A program made the position numbers and the translations under genes. Shown here piece by piece: positions 36,449 through 44,390 of a DNA stretch of 64,000 bases (position 1 is the first letter of the stretch; each line of letters opens with the position of its first letter). Below the pieces are notes generated by a model. That model saw only the letters and a program-made list of their open reading frames with translations. It was not told where the DNA came from and searched no databases. The DNA is from Flavobacterium hydrocarbonoxydans (GTDB taxonomy: Bacteria; Bacteroidota; Bacteroidia; Flavobacteriales; Flavobacteriaceae): the NCBI RefSeq assembly GCF_009789235.1, contig NZ_WSTB01000002.1:558001-622000 (forward strand), written 5' to 3'.

Positions 36449-36495
36449 AATTAGATAATTAGAAAATGTCCCCGATATTTTTTAATTATCTAATT
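36449..36495. repeat. Inverted repeat between atpA and atpG
   Basis: Arms 36449-36461 and 36483-36495 (AATTAGATAATTA) are exact complements over 13 bp with a 21-nt loop containing TGTCCCCGA. It is AT-only in the stem and has no T-tract directly after it, so it is a weak terminator at best. Confidence 0.7.
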
Positions 36496-36524
36496 TTCAA
36501 ATTGTCACATTTTCTCATTAACAA

Positions 36525-37385
36525 ATGGCAAATTTAAAGGAAATCCGTAATAGAATTACTTCCGTTTCATCTACGATGCAAATCACATCGGCAATGAAAA
36601 TGGTTTCTGCTGCAAAGCTTAAGAAAGCACAAGATGCAATCACTGCGATGCGCCCTTATGCCGAGAAATTAACGGAGTTGTTGCAAAATTTATCTGCTAC
36701 ACTTGATGGTGAAGTAGGTGGTGATTACACAACACAACGTGAAGTAAAAAAAGTATTACTTGTTGCTATAACTTCGAACAGAGGTTTATGTGGTGCATTT
36801 AATACAAACATTATTAAGGAAGTTAAAAACCGTTCTGCTTTTTATGCAGGAAAACAAGTTGATGTTTTTCCTATTGGGAAAAAAGGAAATGATGTTTTAG
36901 TAAAAACGCATAAAGCTCACGGTCATCATAATGCAATTTTTGATCATTTAACTTTTGATAATGTTGCTGCAATTGCAGATGTTTTGACTGAGAAATTCTT
37001 ATCAGGCGAATACGATAGAATCGAATTGATTTACAATCAGTTTAAAAATGCTGCTACACAAATCGTTCAGACAGAACAATTTTTGCCGTTGGCGCCTATC
37101 AAATCGGATGTACCGGTTTCGACAGGGGATTATATTTTCGAACCTTCAAAAGAAGAAATCGTATTAACTTTGATTCCTAAATCATTAAAAACACAATTGT
37201 ACAAAGGTATTCGTGATTCATTTGCTTCAGAACACGGAGCGCGTATGACAGCAATGCACAAAGCAACTGACAACGCTACTGAATTAAGAAATCAATTAAA
37301 ATTAACTTACAATAAAGCGCGTCAGGCTGCTATTACTAACGAAATCCTTGAGATTGTTGGTGGTGCAGAAGCTTTAAACGGATAA
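36525..37385 (+). CDS. atpG: F0F1 ATP synthase subunit gamma
   Basis: The protein has 286 residues. The N-terminal helix ANLKEIRNRITSVSSTMQIT and the C-terminal helix ending ARQAAITNEILEIVGGAEAL form the central shaft, and ITSNRGLCGAFNTNI is the conserved middle motif. Gamma rotates inside the alpha-beta hexamer. It is the last gene of this atp operon, followed by a strong terminator; epsilon (atpC) is absent here. Confidence 0.97.
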   Translation: MANLKEIRNRITSVSSTMQITSAMKMVSAAKLKKAQDAITAMRPYAEKLTELLQNLSATLDGEVGGDYTTQREVKKVLLVAITSNRGLCGAFNTNIIKEVKNRSAFYAGKQVDVFPIGKKGNDVLVKTHKAHGHHNAIFDHLTFDNVAAIADVLTEKFLSGEYDRIELIYNQFKNAATQIVQTEQFLPLAPIKSDVPVSTGDYIFEPSKEEIVLTLIPKSLKTQLYKGIRDSFASEHGARMTAMHKATDNATELRNQLKLTYNKARQAAITNEILEIVGGAEALNG

Positions 37386-37407
37386 GTTTAGTATAGTTAG
37401 AGATATT

Positions 37408-37442
37408 AAAAGAGTCACATTTAGTGGCTCTTTTTTTTTTTG
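37408..37442 (+). terminator. Terminator of the atp operon
   Basis: Stem AAAAGAGTCAC (37408-37418) pairs with 37424-37434, with one G-T wobble and a 5-nt loop, and is followed by a T-tract. It lies 22 bp past the atpG stop. Confidence 0.9.
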
Positions 37443-37507
37443 GATCAACTAAATGTTGTGGAAAAAGATTAAATTATACTTCCTAATTTTACCATAGGAG
37501 ATGAAAA

Positions 37508-37588
37508 GTAGAGGCGCACAGCAGTGTGTCTTACGTTCCGTAACCAAAATTTATTCAGATTGTAAGACGTACTGCTATTTGCCTCTAC
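37508..37588. repeat. Imperfect long hairpin repeat (GTAGAGGC type)
   Basis: Arms 37508-37534 and 37562-37588 are 27-nt imperfect inverted repeats (outer GTAGAGGC/GCCTCTAC, inner GTCTTAC/GTAAGAC). They form a long hairpin in the gap after the atp operon. The rest of the 37443-37753 gap has no gene, only a second small inverted repeat near 37657. Confidence 0.75.
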
Positions 37589-37753
37589 GGTAAAATTGGA
37601 ATGGAAAAATGGAGTCTCGTAAAGGCGATAATGCGCAATTTTTGGATAAAAAAAATCCGCTCATGAAATGAACGGACGTTAAAACCTAAACAACTTCTAT
37701 ATATAGATTAAAAATCTTTTTTGGATGTTATTAATACTAATTCAAAAGGTTTT

Positions 37754-37797
37754 AAATGGTGTTCTCGGGAATTGTATTCCCGAGAACGCAACCATTT
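37754..37797. repeat. 5' hairpin of repeat element, copy A
   Basis: AAATGGT (37754-37760) pairs with ACCATTT (37791-37797), and GTTCTCGGGA (37761-37770) pairs with TCCCGAGAAC (37778-37787), with 3 unpaired bases on one side. The outer arms recur at 45949-45955 and 45988-45994 in copy B. Confidence 0.85.
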
Positions 37798-37848
37798 TAT
37801 ACATTCTTTTAATGCGGCTTCTGTTGTTCCGCTTATGCTTTGTTTTTA

Positions 37849-38190
37849 TGGGAACAAACTAGCTATATTAATCCCGGTGCTTTGTTTTTTTATGGGTTAC
37901 AAATTAGCTATATCAATCCCTATGCTTTTCTTTTTTTGGGTTGCAAATTAGCTATAACAATCCCGATGCTCTGTTTTTCTGTGGGTTACAAATTAGCTAT
38001 ATCAGTCCCTTTGCTTTTCTTTTTTGTTGGGTTGCAATTTAGCTATAACAATCCCGATGCTTTGTTTTTTAAGGTCACAATTAGCTTTATGAAACCCCGT
38101 TGCTTTACTTTTATTAGGTTGTAACTTAGCTATAACATTCCTATGCTCTGTTTTTTTTTAAGGGTTACAAAACAGCTGTATCAATCCCTT
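37849..38190 (+). repeat. Tandem array of eight ~44-bp units, copy A of the flanking element
   Basis: Units start at 37849, 37893, 37937, 37982, 38028, 38071, 38115 and 38161 (period 43-46 bp). The consensus is GGGTTACAAATTAGCTATA followed by CAATCCC, ATGCTTTG and a T-run. Units 2 and 4 resemble each other, as do 3 and 5, giving a higher-order period of about 90 bp. The first unit (GGGAACAAACTAGCT) and the last (GGGTTACAAAACAGCTG) differ from the internal ones. ORFs that cross the array translate the repeats and are not called. Confidence 0.9.
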
Positions 38191-38522
38191 TGGTTTGATT
38201 AACTTCAGATTGTTATAGCTGAAGTTTTAGGTTGTTAAAAATCAAATATTTACTAATGACTTAACAAGACAAAAATCATATTATTTATTGAGTTCCACAA
38301 TACCCACTTTTGGTGATTTTTAATTGTAGAATAAAATCTACAAAAGGGCTAGATTTTTGACTTTCAATTTAAAATAATCACTGATAATTAGTTTATTTTT
38401 GAAATGGAATGAAGAAGCTTTTAAACATAGATTAATTACTTCCTTTCGGTTGTAGTGGAGATGCTTTAATGATTATACAATAAATAGCTTTTTTTAAGTA
38501 TTTTTGGTATTTACTTTTTACA
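38191..38522 (+). promoter_or_regulatory. Gene-free leader of the flanked island
   Basis: This is an AT-rich gap of 332 bp without a gene. It contains an inverted repeat ACTTCAG...CTGAAGT (about 38202-38226), a small TGTAGA...TCTACA repeat near 38326-38343, and two -7-like boxes, TATTTTTG at 38394-38401 and at 38499-38506. The second lies 16 bp ahead of the GNAT start and is the likelier promoter for that gene. Confidence 0.5.
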
Positions 38523-38966
38523 ATGGAATTAAATATAAAAGAACTTAATACAGTTGAAGAAATGGTGGAACAACTTGCAACCATGAGATTTCTTTATCCG
38601 ACGATGTCAATTGAAAAATACACAACCTATCTTTCAGAAATGGTTGCTCACAATTACATTCAAATAGCTGTTTTTGAAAAAGATATTTGTTTAGGAATAA
38701 CAGGTTGCTGGACCAATACTAAATTATGGACAGGAAAATATCTCGAAATTGATAATTTCGTTGTTAATCCTGAATTTCGTTCTAAAGGAATTGGCAAAAT
38801 ACTAACGGATTATATTGAGCAAAAAGCCTTAAATTTAGGTTGTAGCAGTATCGTTTTGGATGCTTTTACGGCAAACTTTGCCGCACATCGGTTTTATTAT
38901 AATCAGGGTTATGGACCAAAAGGATTTCATTTCGTTAAAATACTAGACGAAAATAAGTTAACTTAA
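38523..38966 (+). CDS. GNAT family N-acetyltransferase
   Basis: The protein has 147 residues with one GNAT domain. Motif A is VNPEFRSKGIGKILTDYI (acetyl-CoA pyrophosphate loop RSKGIG at 86-91), and motif B covers FTANFAAHRFYYNQGYGPKG. The acceptor is unknown. It stands between repeat copy A and the six-gene operon, 95 bp ahead of it and on the same strand. Whether it belongs to that system is open. Confidence 0.92.
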   Translation: MELNIKELNTVEEMVEQLATMRFLYPTMSIEKYTTYLSEMVAHNYIQIAVFEKDICLGITGCWTNTKLWTGKYLEIDNFVVNPEFRSKGIGKILTDYIEQKALNLGCSSIVLDAFTANFAAHRFYYNQGYGPKGFHFVKILDENKLT

Positions 38967-39061
38967 AAGAAAACCATATATATTTATATTTTTTAAATAT
39001 CGGTAACTTTTTTATGTTTTGTACGTATAACCTTTATAACTGACAAACAAAAAATATTAAT

Positions 39062-39745
39062 ATGGCAAAAGAAAGTTTTAATTGGAAAAGTCTTTTTATT
39101 AATGATGAAAATCCTTCATCACACCCCCCTGAATCAACCCCTGTAACCAACACGACTAATCCGGTTATGCCGTCATCAGATACTAAATTTCCAAGTCATG
39201 TGACGGAAAGTTTGTCTGCAAATTCGTTGTCAAATCCTTTTTTGAATGAAATTTTTGAAGTTTATGACAAAGGTTTTGAATCTTTGAATGAATCGGGTTT
39301 TGATTTTTTCGAATTGTATAAATCTGTGATTGCTGTAGGGGTTACTAATCCACAAAGTTATCAAATGGCTTTTACAATGGGTAAGACTATCAAACCCGAG
39401 TTGACAAAAGAATTTCTTTTGGAAAAAGCTAAATATTATATTACAGAAATTGAAAAAGTTTATGCTAAATATGATAATATTGGTAAAACAAAAAAAACAG
39501 AATTAAACAATACGATTCTTCATGAAAAAAACACTCTTTCGAAAGAGGTAGCCGATTTAGAATCTAAAATTGCTCAACTTCAAAAAGAATTAGAAGCTAA
39601 AAAACTGGCTCTTCAAAAAATGGATCCTAAAAATATGGAACAACTTTCTGAAATTCAATTAAAAATGGAAGCTAACGATTTGGCTAAGCAAAAAATATTA
39701 AACTCAATAAACACAGTTATAACCGGAATTAACCAATATTTATAA
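39062..39745 (+). CDS. Unidentified soluble coiled-coil protein, first gene of the flanked operon
   Basis: The protein has 227 residues and no signal peptide or membrane helix. Residues 1-57 are Pro/Ser/Thr-rich and probably disordered. Residues 58-115 form a compact helical segment (NPFLNEIFEVYDKGFESLNE) with IKPELTKEFLLEKAKYYI near its end. From about 150 to 215 there is a strong coiled coil (EVADLESKIAQLQKELEAKK). I do not recognise the family. The stop is 3 bp before the next ATG. The set with a membrane coiled-coil protein and ATPases suggests an adaptor or scaffold. Confidence 0.8.
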   Translation: MAKESFNWKSLFINDENPSSHPPESTPVTNTTNPVMPSSDTKFPSHVTESLSANSLSNPFLNEIFEVYDKGFESLNESGFDFFELYKSVIAVGVTNPQSYQMAFTMGKTIKPELTKEFLLEKAKYYITEIEKVYAKYDNIGKTKKTELNNTILHEKNTLSKEVADLESKIAQLQKELEAKKLALQKMDPKNMEQLSEIQLKMEANDLAKQKILNSINTVITGINQYL

Positions 39746-39748
39746 TAA

Positions 39749-40873
39749 ATGGACACTAAATACGAACAAGAAAAGAGTACGCTTTTGGCGCTGCCAATCT
39801 TAAAACATTTTGATGAGTCAAAAGGAGAAATTGCTTTAAAATCAGATACGCTTAAAAAAGGAGAAAAGTCATTGTTTTTTGCCTTAGCCCTGGGATTATT
39901 GGGTATTGGAGGTTATTTAGTCTGGACTTATATTATACCACCACTATTTACCATGTTGGGTCAGGCAATAGCATTATCCGCAACAGGAGTATTTTTAGTT
40001 TTTTTAGTAATGATGTATCCTGTTATTATGAAAGGATTACGTTTTGCTACTAAAAATCTTCATAAAGCATTAATTCAAAGTAATCCTTTTAATGAATTAG
40101 AAGAGCAAAAGCAAAAGATGATTAAGAACCGTGAAGTTTTTAAAAATACAAAAGCAAAACTGAAAGGGCTAAAAAATGAAATGGAAGTTGAAGCGAACAA
40201 GTCTGAAAAAGAAGCAAAAAGCTTTCAGGAAGATGTTTTAAGTTTACAACGCCAATCTGAAAAGCTTAAAACTGCCATGGACGAAATGGTTAAAGTACAC
40301 GGTGTAGCAGCAAAAGATACAGATGAGTATGTAGCCCTGCAAAGTGAGCTGGCCAGAAAATTAAGTGACTCTCAAAGAATTTCTACTCAATACGAGCAAA
40401 GCAAAGGATTTATTCAAAAATATGGCGTACGTGCCAATGTTTTGGGTAAAATGGATAGAAAACTAACATTGGCAGGAACAGCAATTGATATTAAGATTGC
40501 AGATTTTGATGCTACAGTAAAGATGCTTCAAAAAGAATATGAGTTTGCTAAAAATGCGAAGGAAGCAACTGAAAGCGCAAAAAGTGCCATGATGTTTACT
40601 CAGGACTGGGAATTAGAATATGCTCTGGAAGTGGTAACTTCTACCATTGCTCAGGATATTGCCAGAACCTCTGAAAACTTGATTGACATTGATGCTTTGA
40701 CCTCTAAGTATTCTGTTGATAATGACGAGTTGTACTCTCGATTAGATTCATTGGCAGACAAAATTAAAACGGGAGATAGCGTTATTCCGGATTCGACCAA
40801 ATATACAAGTCCAAACTATAAATTATCTAAAGAAGAGAAATTAGAAAGTGGCGGATTTGGAGATATTTTTTAA
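39749..40873 (+). CDS. Unidentified two-TM protein with long coiled coil
   Basis: The protein has 374 residues. Two membrane helices (about 42-65 and 73-92) form a hairpin. A long helical region (about 110-290) with strong heptad character follows (KLKGLKNEMEVEANKSEKEA), and the C-terminal tail ends LESGGFGDIF, possibly a short docking peptide. Both ends are expected in the cytoplasm. The layout recalls membrane-stress scaffolds of the PspA kind only in a general way; I see no sequence evidence for that family. The operon position, directly before the OmpA-fused binding protein, suggests it joins envelope and cytoplasmic parts. Confidence 0.8.
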   Translation: MDTKYEQEKSTLLALPILKHFDESKGEIALKSDTLKKGEKSLFFALALGLLGIGGYLVWTYIIPPLFTMLGQAIALSATGVFLVFLVMMYPVIMKGLRFATKNLHKALIQSNPFNELEEQKQKMIKNREVFKNTKAKLKGLKNEMEVEANKSEKEAKSFQEDVLSLQRQSEKLKTAMDEMVKVHGVAAKDTDEYVALQSELARKLSDSQRISTQYEQSKGFIQKYGVRANVLGKMDRKLTLAGTAIDIKIADFDATVKMLQKEYEFAKNAKEATESAKSAMMFTQDWELEYALEVVTSTIAQDIARTSENLIDIDALTSKYSVDNDELYSRLDSLADKIKTGDSVIPDSTKYTSPNYKLSKEEKLESGGFGDIF

Positions 40874-40918
40874 AAACAACATAACCAATAAACAACAAAT
40901 CAAAACCAATACAATAAA

Positions 40919-42733
40919 ATGGGAAAAATTTTAAGAACAGAGAAACTAACAACGTTTTCTGAATTGTTAATCGTTATTGCTGGAATTGGGGCAATTTTAG
41001 CAGGAGTATATTATCTTTCTCCAGGTATTAAAACAGCAGTTTCTAAACAATTAAACGGAATGGAAATTAACCAGACCGATGTTAATAATGTAACGAATGC
41101 TGAAAAAATTGCACTTCCATCTACTGATATTTCTACAGAAGTTGCTGATAAACCACTAGTGAGAATTGGAGGGTATGCCTGGAATGCTCAATCTGGAATT
41201 ATCGTTTCGAACGGAGGACCTAAAACAACTAAAGGTTCTTTGATGGAAAAAAATGGAGTAAATCTTGAAATTATTCGTCAGGACTGGCTTTCGGAACTTC
41301 GTAATATGCAAATGAAATTTATTGAAGAATTTGATAAAGGTCAAGCTTTCCCAACTTCGGACAAAAGTGTTTTTGCAGTGATGATTATGGGTGATGGAGC
41401 GCCATTTTATATTAGTTCTGTTCAAAAATCATTAGACGAAAAATACGGTAAAGACAAATACCATTTACAGGTAATGGGAGTGGTAGGAATGAGCTATGGA
41501 GAAGATAAACTGATAGGGCCTCCAAGCTGGAAATCGGATCCGAAATCTATGAAAGGTGCTGTTATATCTGCAGTTTTGGGTGATGGTGACTGGGTTACGA
41601 CTGTAAATTATTGTTTTGCTAACGGATTAAAAGTAAATCCGGATCCAACTACTTATGATGCAGATGCAGTAAATATTTATCCTTCAGAAAATGATGATTA
41701 TATTAAATCGGCTGAGGAATTAATCAAATCACAAACTACAGGCTGGACGGTTACGCTGAAAGAAGTTTCAAACGGAAAATTAACAGGAAAATCAGTTAAC
41801 AGAAAAATTGACGGTTGTGCAACCTGGACTCCTGGAGACAAAACCGTTTTTGATAAACTTACAGGTTTTGTAGATATTGTTTCTACAAAAGAGTTTAACA
41901 ACCAAATGCCAACAGCACTTATTGGAGTGAAAGAGTGGGCGGAAAAAAACCCTGAAATTGTATCTAATATTTTAAAATCGGCATTGACAGCTTCTAATCA
42001 AATGAAAAATTATGAAGACTGGAAAGTGAGAGCTTCACAAGCGATTACAGATACTTATAAAATGGAGACTCCGGAGTATTGGTATAAAATGTTCAAAGGA
42101 CAACAAGGAACAAAAGGTGGATTGACTTATAATATGGGTGGTTCAAAAGTATTTAATTATGCTGATGCAATGCAATATTTTGGATTATCAGATGGTGTAA
42201 ACAGATACAAATCTGTGTATAATCAGGTTTCAGGATATTTAACAGATTTGAATCCGTTTGGGTTTAATGAAAATGTTGGAGCAGTTGTTCCTTATGATCA
42301 GGCGGTAAATTTATTTTTCCTGAAAAACATCAACGATATCGAGTCAACATCAGCTGATAAAGCAGATTATAGCAATGAAGCTACCGAAGTTGTTGCGTCT
42401 GGAGAATGGAAAATTAATTTTAATACGGCAAGTGCTGAAATTTCAAGTTCATCCAGTAAAGAGGTTGAAAAAATCTACAACCTTTTGGTACAGGCTGAAA
42501 ACACAAAACTTACTATTGTAGGACACACTGACAATGTTGGAAATCCGGCATCTAATTTAGCGTTATCTAAGAGTAGAGCTGAAGCAGTTGTAACCTATTT
42601 GAAACAAAAAGGAATTCCTGCTAATCGTTTTCAAATGGTAGATGGTAAAGGACAAAATGATCCAATTGCCGACAATAATACAGCATCTGGAAAAGCACAA
42701 AACAGACGTGTAGTTATTACTTTATTGAAATAA
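40919..42733 (+). CDS. Membrane-anchored ABC substrate-binding protein fused to an OmpA peptidoglycan-binding domain
   Basis: The protein has 604 residues in three parts. (1) An N-terminal membrane helix (about 11-32, FSELLIVIAGIGAILAGVYY) has no cleavage or lipobox motif, so it is likely an uncleaved inner-membrane anchor. (2) A type-2 periplasmic binding domain (about 50-490) of the nitrate/taurine/phosphate kind begins at VRIGGYAWNAQSGIIVSNGG. (3) A C-terminal OmpA/MotB-like domain (about 495-604) has GHTDNVGNPASNLALSKSRA, with Asp538 and Arg553 at the positions that grip diaminopimelate in OmpA. The protein can thus span from inner membrane to cell wall, like a MotB stator. The permease and ATPase genes follow, after a hairpin. 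Confidence 0.9.
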   Translation: MGKILRTEKLTTFSELLIVIAGIGAILAGVYYLSPGIKTAVSKQLNGMEINQTDVNNVTNAEKIALPSTDISTEVADKPLVRIGGYAWNAQSGIIVSNGGPKTTKGSLMEKNGVNLEIIRQDWLSELRNMQMKFIEEFDKGQAFPTSDKSVFAVMIMGDGAPFYISSVQKSLDEKYGKDKYHLQVMGVVGMSYGEDKLIGPPSWKSDPKSMKGAVISAVLGDGDWVTTVNYCFANGLKVNPDPTTYDADAVNIYPSENDDYIKSAEELIKSQTTGWTVTLKEVSNGKLTGKSVNRKIDGCATWTPGDKTVFDKLTGFVDIVSTKEFNNQMPTALIGVKEWAEKNPEIVSNILKSALTASNQMKNYEDWKVRASQAITDTYKMETPEYWYKMFKGQQGTKGGLTYNMGGSKVFNYADAMQYFGLSDGVNRYKSVYNQVSGYLTDLNPFGFNENVGAVVPYDQAVNLFFLKNINDIESTSADKADYSNEATEVVASGEWKINFNTASAEISSSSSKEVEKIYNLLVQAENTKLTIVGHTDNVGNPASNLALSKSRAEAVVTYLKQKGIPANRFQMVDGKGQNDPIADNNTASGKAQNRRVVITLLK

Positions 42734-42747
42734 TAATTTAAAAAAAC

Positions 42748-42772
42748 AAGGCTGCTTTCGGGCAGCCTTTTA
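42748..42772 (+). terminator. Intercistronic terminator-like hairpin between binding protein and permease
   Basis: Stem AAGGCTGC (42748-42755) pairs perfectly with 42762-42769 around a 6-nt loop and is followed by TTTA. The permease ATG comes 10 bp after the stem. In classical ABC operons, hairpins at this place leave more binding protein than permease. Confidence 0.75.
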
Positions 42773-42779
42773 TACTACT

Positions 42780-43550
42780 ATGATAAAATTTTTAACGCCC
42801 TTTGAAAAAGTATCCAAACTCCATAAAACACTTATTTTATCAGGCTGGTTAGTTCTTTTAATCGTCATTTGGTTTGCAACAACTTCTGGTGAAAAGCATC
42901 TTTTTCCTTCTCCGGACCAAGTTTTAAAAGGATTTACAGATTTGTATAATGAAGGTTTGGCAGAGCATATATTCAATTCATTAAAATTGTGTTTTATATC
43001 TATTTTTCTAGCAACTATTATATCGTTACTCTTTGCTTATTCATGGTCTATTCCGATCTTAAAATCAGTTGCAGAATTTGTAACCAAATTTAGATTTCTG
43101 CCTTTTACAGGACTTTCGTTTTATATCACAATGGTTATTCATGAAGCCAGAACAATGCAGGTATGGATCTTAGTGATTTTCCTGACTACGTTCCTGACTA
43201 CCTCTTTAATTGCCGTAATAAAAGACATTCCACAAGAAGAATTTGACCACGCAAAAACATTAAAATGTAATCGTTGGGAAGTGCTTTGGCAAGTAATTGT
43301 TTTAGGAAGAATAGATTATGTTATTGACGTAATCAGACAAAATCTTGCTATAACCTGGATGATGCTTGTTACTGTCGAATCGATAGTTGTAGCTTCAGGA
43401 GGATTAGGTTTCCTGATAAAAAACTCGGATAAGTTCATGAATACTGGCCGAATTATCGCACTTCAAATTATCATCCTCTTAATAGGATTAGGTCTGGATG
43501 CCGGAATCAATTATTTACGAAAAGCAATTTTTAGATATTCAAAAATATAA
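42780..43550 (+). CDS. ABC transporter permease (SsuC/TauC-like)
   Basis: The protein has 256 residues with about 6 membrane helices. The cytoplasmic EAA loop reads EEFDHAKTLKCNRWEVLWQV and LGRIDYVIDV, a divergent form of the EAA-x3-G motif of the BPD permease family. The C-terminal part SIVVASGGLGFLIKNS is typical of the nitrate/sulfonate/taurine (SsuC) group. It is coupled to the ATPase gene by a 2-bp gap. The imported solute, if any, is unknown. Confidence 0.92.
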   Translation: MIKFLTPFEKVSKLHKTLILSGWLVLLIVIWFATTSGEKHLFPSPDQVLKGFTDLYNEGLAEHIFNSLKLCFISIFLATIISLLFAYSWSIPILKSVAEFVTKFRFLPFTGLSFYITMVIHEARTMQVWILVIFLTTFLTTSLIAVIKDIPQEEFDHAKTLKCNRWEVLWQVIVLGRIDYVIDVIRQNLAITWMMLVTVESIVVASGGLGFLIKNSDKFMNTGRIIALQIIILLIGLGLDAGINYLRKAIFRYSKI

Positions 43551-43552
43551 TC

Positions 43553-44383
43553 ATGAAACACGAATTTAAAGAGACGCTTTTATATGTAGAAAATCTTAGC
43601 GTAGCCTACGATGATACCGTTATCATTAAAGATATAAACCTTGTTGAGAAAGACGTTGTACGTGAAGGCATTGATTTTACAGGGCAAGTCGTTGCTTTTG
43701 TAGGGAGATCTGGCAGAGGAAAATCTACTTTTTTTAAAGCACTCACAGGACTGGTTCCAATGAATTCTGGAAAAATACTCATCAGGGATTTTGAAAATCC
43801 TGAACCCAATGCTGCAAAATCTGTAAAGGAAGGAAACATTGGTTTTGTAGATCAAAAATATACTTTGTTCAGACATAAAACAGTCAGTCAGGCGCTTAAA
43901 TTTTCTTTAAGAAAAACTAAGCTTTCTGAATCTGAAAAAGAAACTAAAATCAAACAATATCTGAAAGATTGGGGACTGGAAAATTGTGCGGATAAATACC
44001 CAAATGAACTTTCCGGAGGTCAAAGACAAAGAACCGCCATTATAGAACAATTGTTTTCGTCAGATCATTTTATTGTTTTGGATGAACCTTTTTCAGGATT
44101 AGATGTTGGAAATATTAAGGAAGTAAAAAAAGCATTTGAACTTTTAGGAAATTCTTCAGACTTTAATACTATTATTTTTTCGACCCATGATATTGAGCTT
44201 GCAATCGAACTTGCACAAACAATTTATGTAATTGGCTACCCTACCATCGATGGGAAACAACAGCATTACGGAACCATTGTGGCAAAATATGACCTGAGGG
44301 AAGAAGGATTAGCATGGAAAGATTACTGCGAAGATCATATAAAATTATCTAAAGAAATTATTCATCAAATGATGATTTCCTAA
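43553..44383 (+). CDS. ABC transporter ATP-binding protein (SsuB/TauB-like)
   Basis: The protein has 276 residues. Walker A GRSGRGKST is at 51-59, the Q-loop lies in VDQKYTLFRH, the signature LSGGQRQR is at 153-160, Walker B VLDEPFSGLD begins at 175, and the H-loop is FSTHD. All catalytic motifs are intact. A C-terminal extension of about 40 residues (IVAKYDLREEGLAWKDYCED) is longer than in plain SsuB proteins and may bind the partners of this operon. It pairs with the permease gene 2 bp upstream. Confidence 0.95.
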   Translation: MKHEFKETLLYVENLSVAYDDTVIIKDINLVEKDVVREGIDFTGQVVAFVGRSGRGKSTFFKALTGLVPMNSGKILIRDFENPEPNAAKSVKEGNIGFVDQKYTLFRHKTVSQALKFSLRKTKLSESEKETKIKQYLKDWGLENCADKYPNELSGGQRQRTAIIEQLFSSDHFIVLDEPFSGLDVGNIKEVKKAFELLGNSSDFNTIIFSTHDIELAIELAQTIYVIGYPTIDGKQQHYGTIVAKYDLREEGLAWKDYCEDHIKLSKEIIHQMMIS

Positions 44384-44390
44384 ACGGTGT

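Noticed and set aside
37721..38124. Two overlapping + strand ORFs of 76 and 94 codons across the repeat array
   Set aside because: They translate the 44-bp units in changing frames, show only repeat-derived peptides and have no counterpart in copy B.
37849..38190. CRISPR array or integron attC array
   Set aside because: The units are tandem without unique spacers of constant length, and no cas or integrase gene is near. GGGTT...CCC ends do not form proper attC core sites with gene cassettes between them.
39749..40873. PspA/phage-shock protein
   Set aside because: Only the general coiled-coil layout is similar; PspA has no membrane-helix hairpin and I see no PspA sequence motif.
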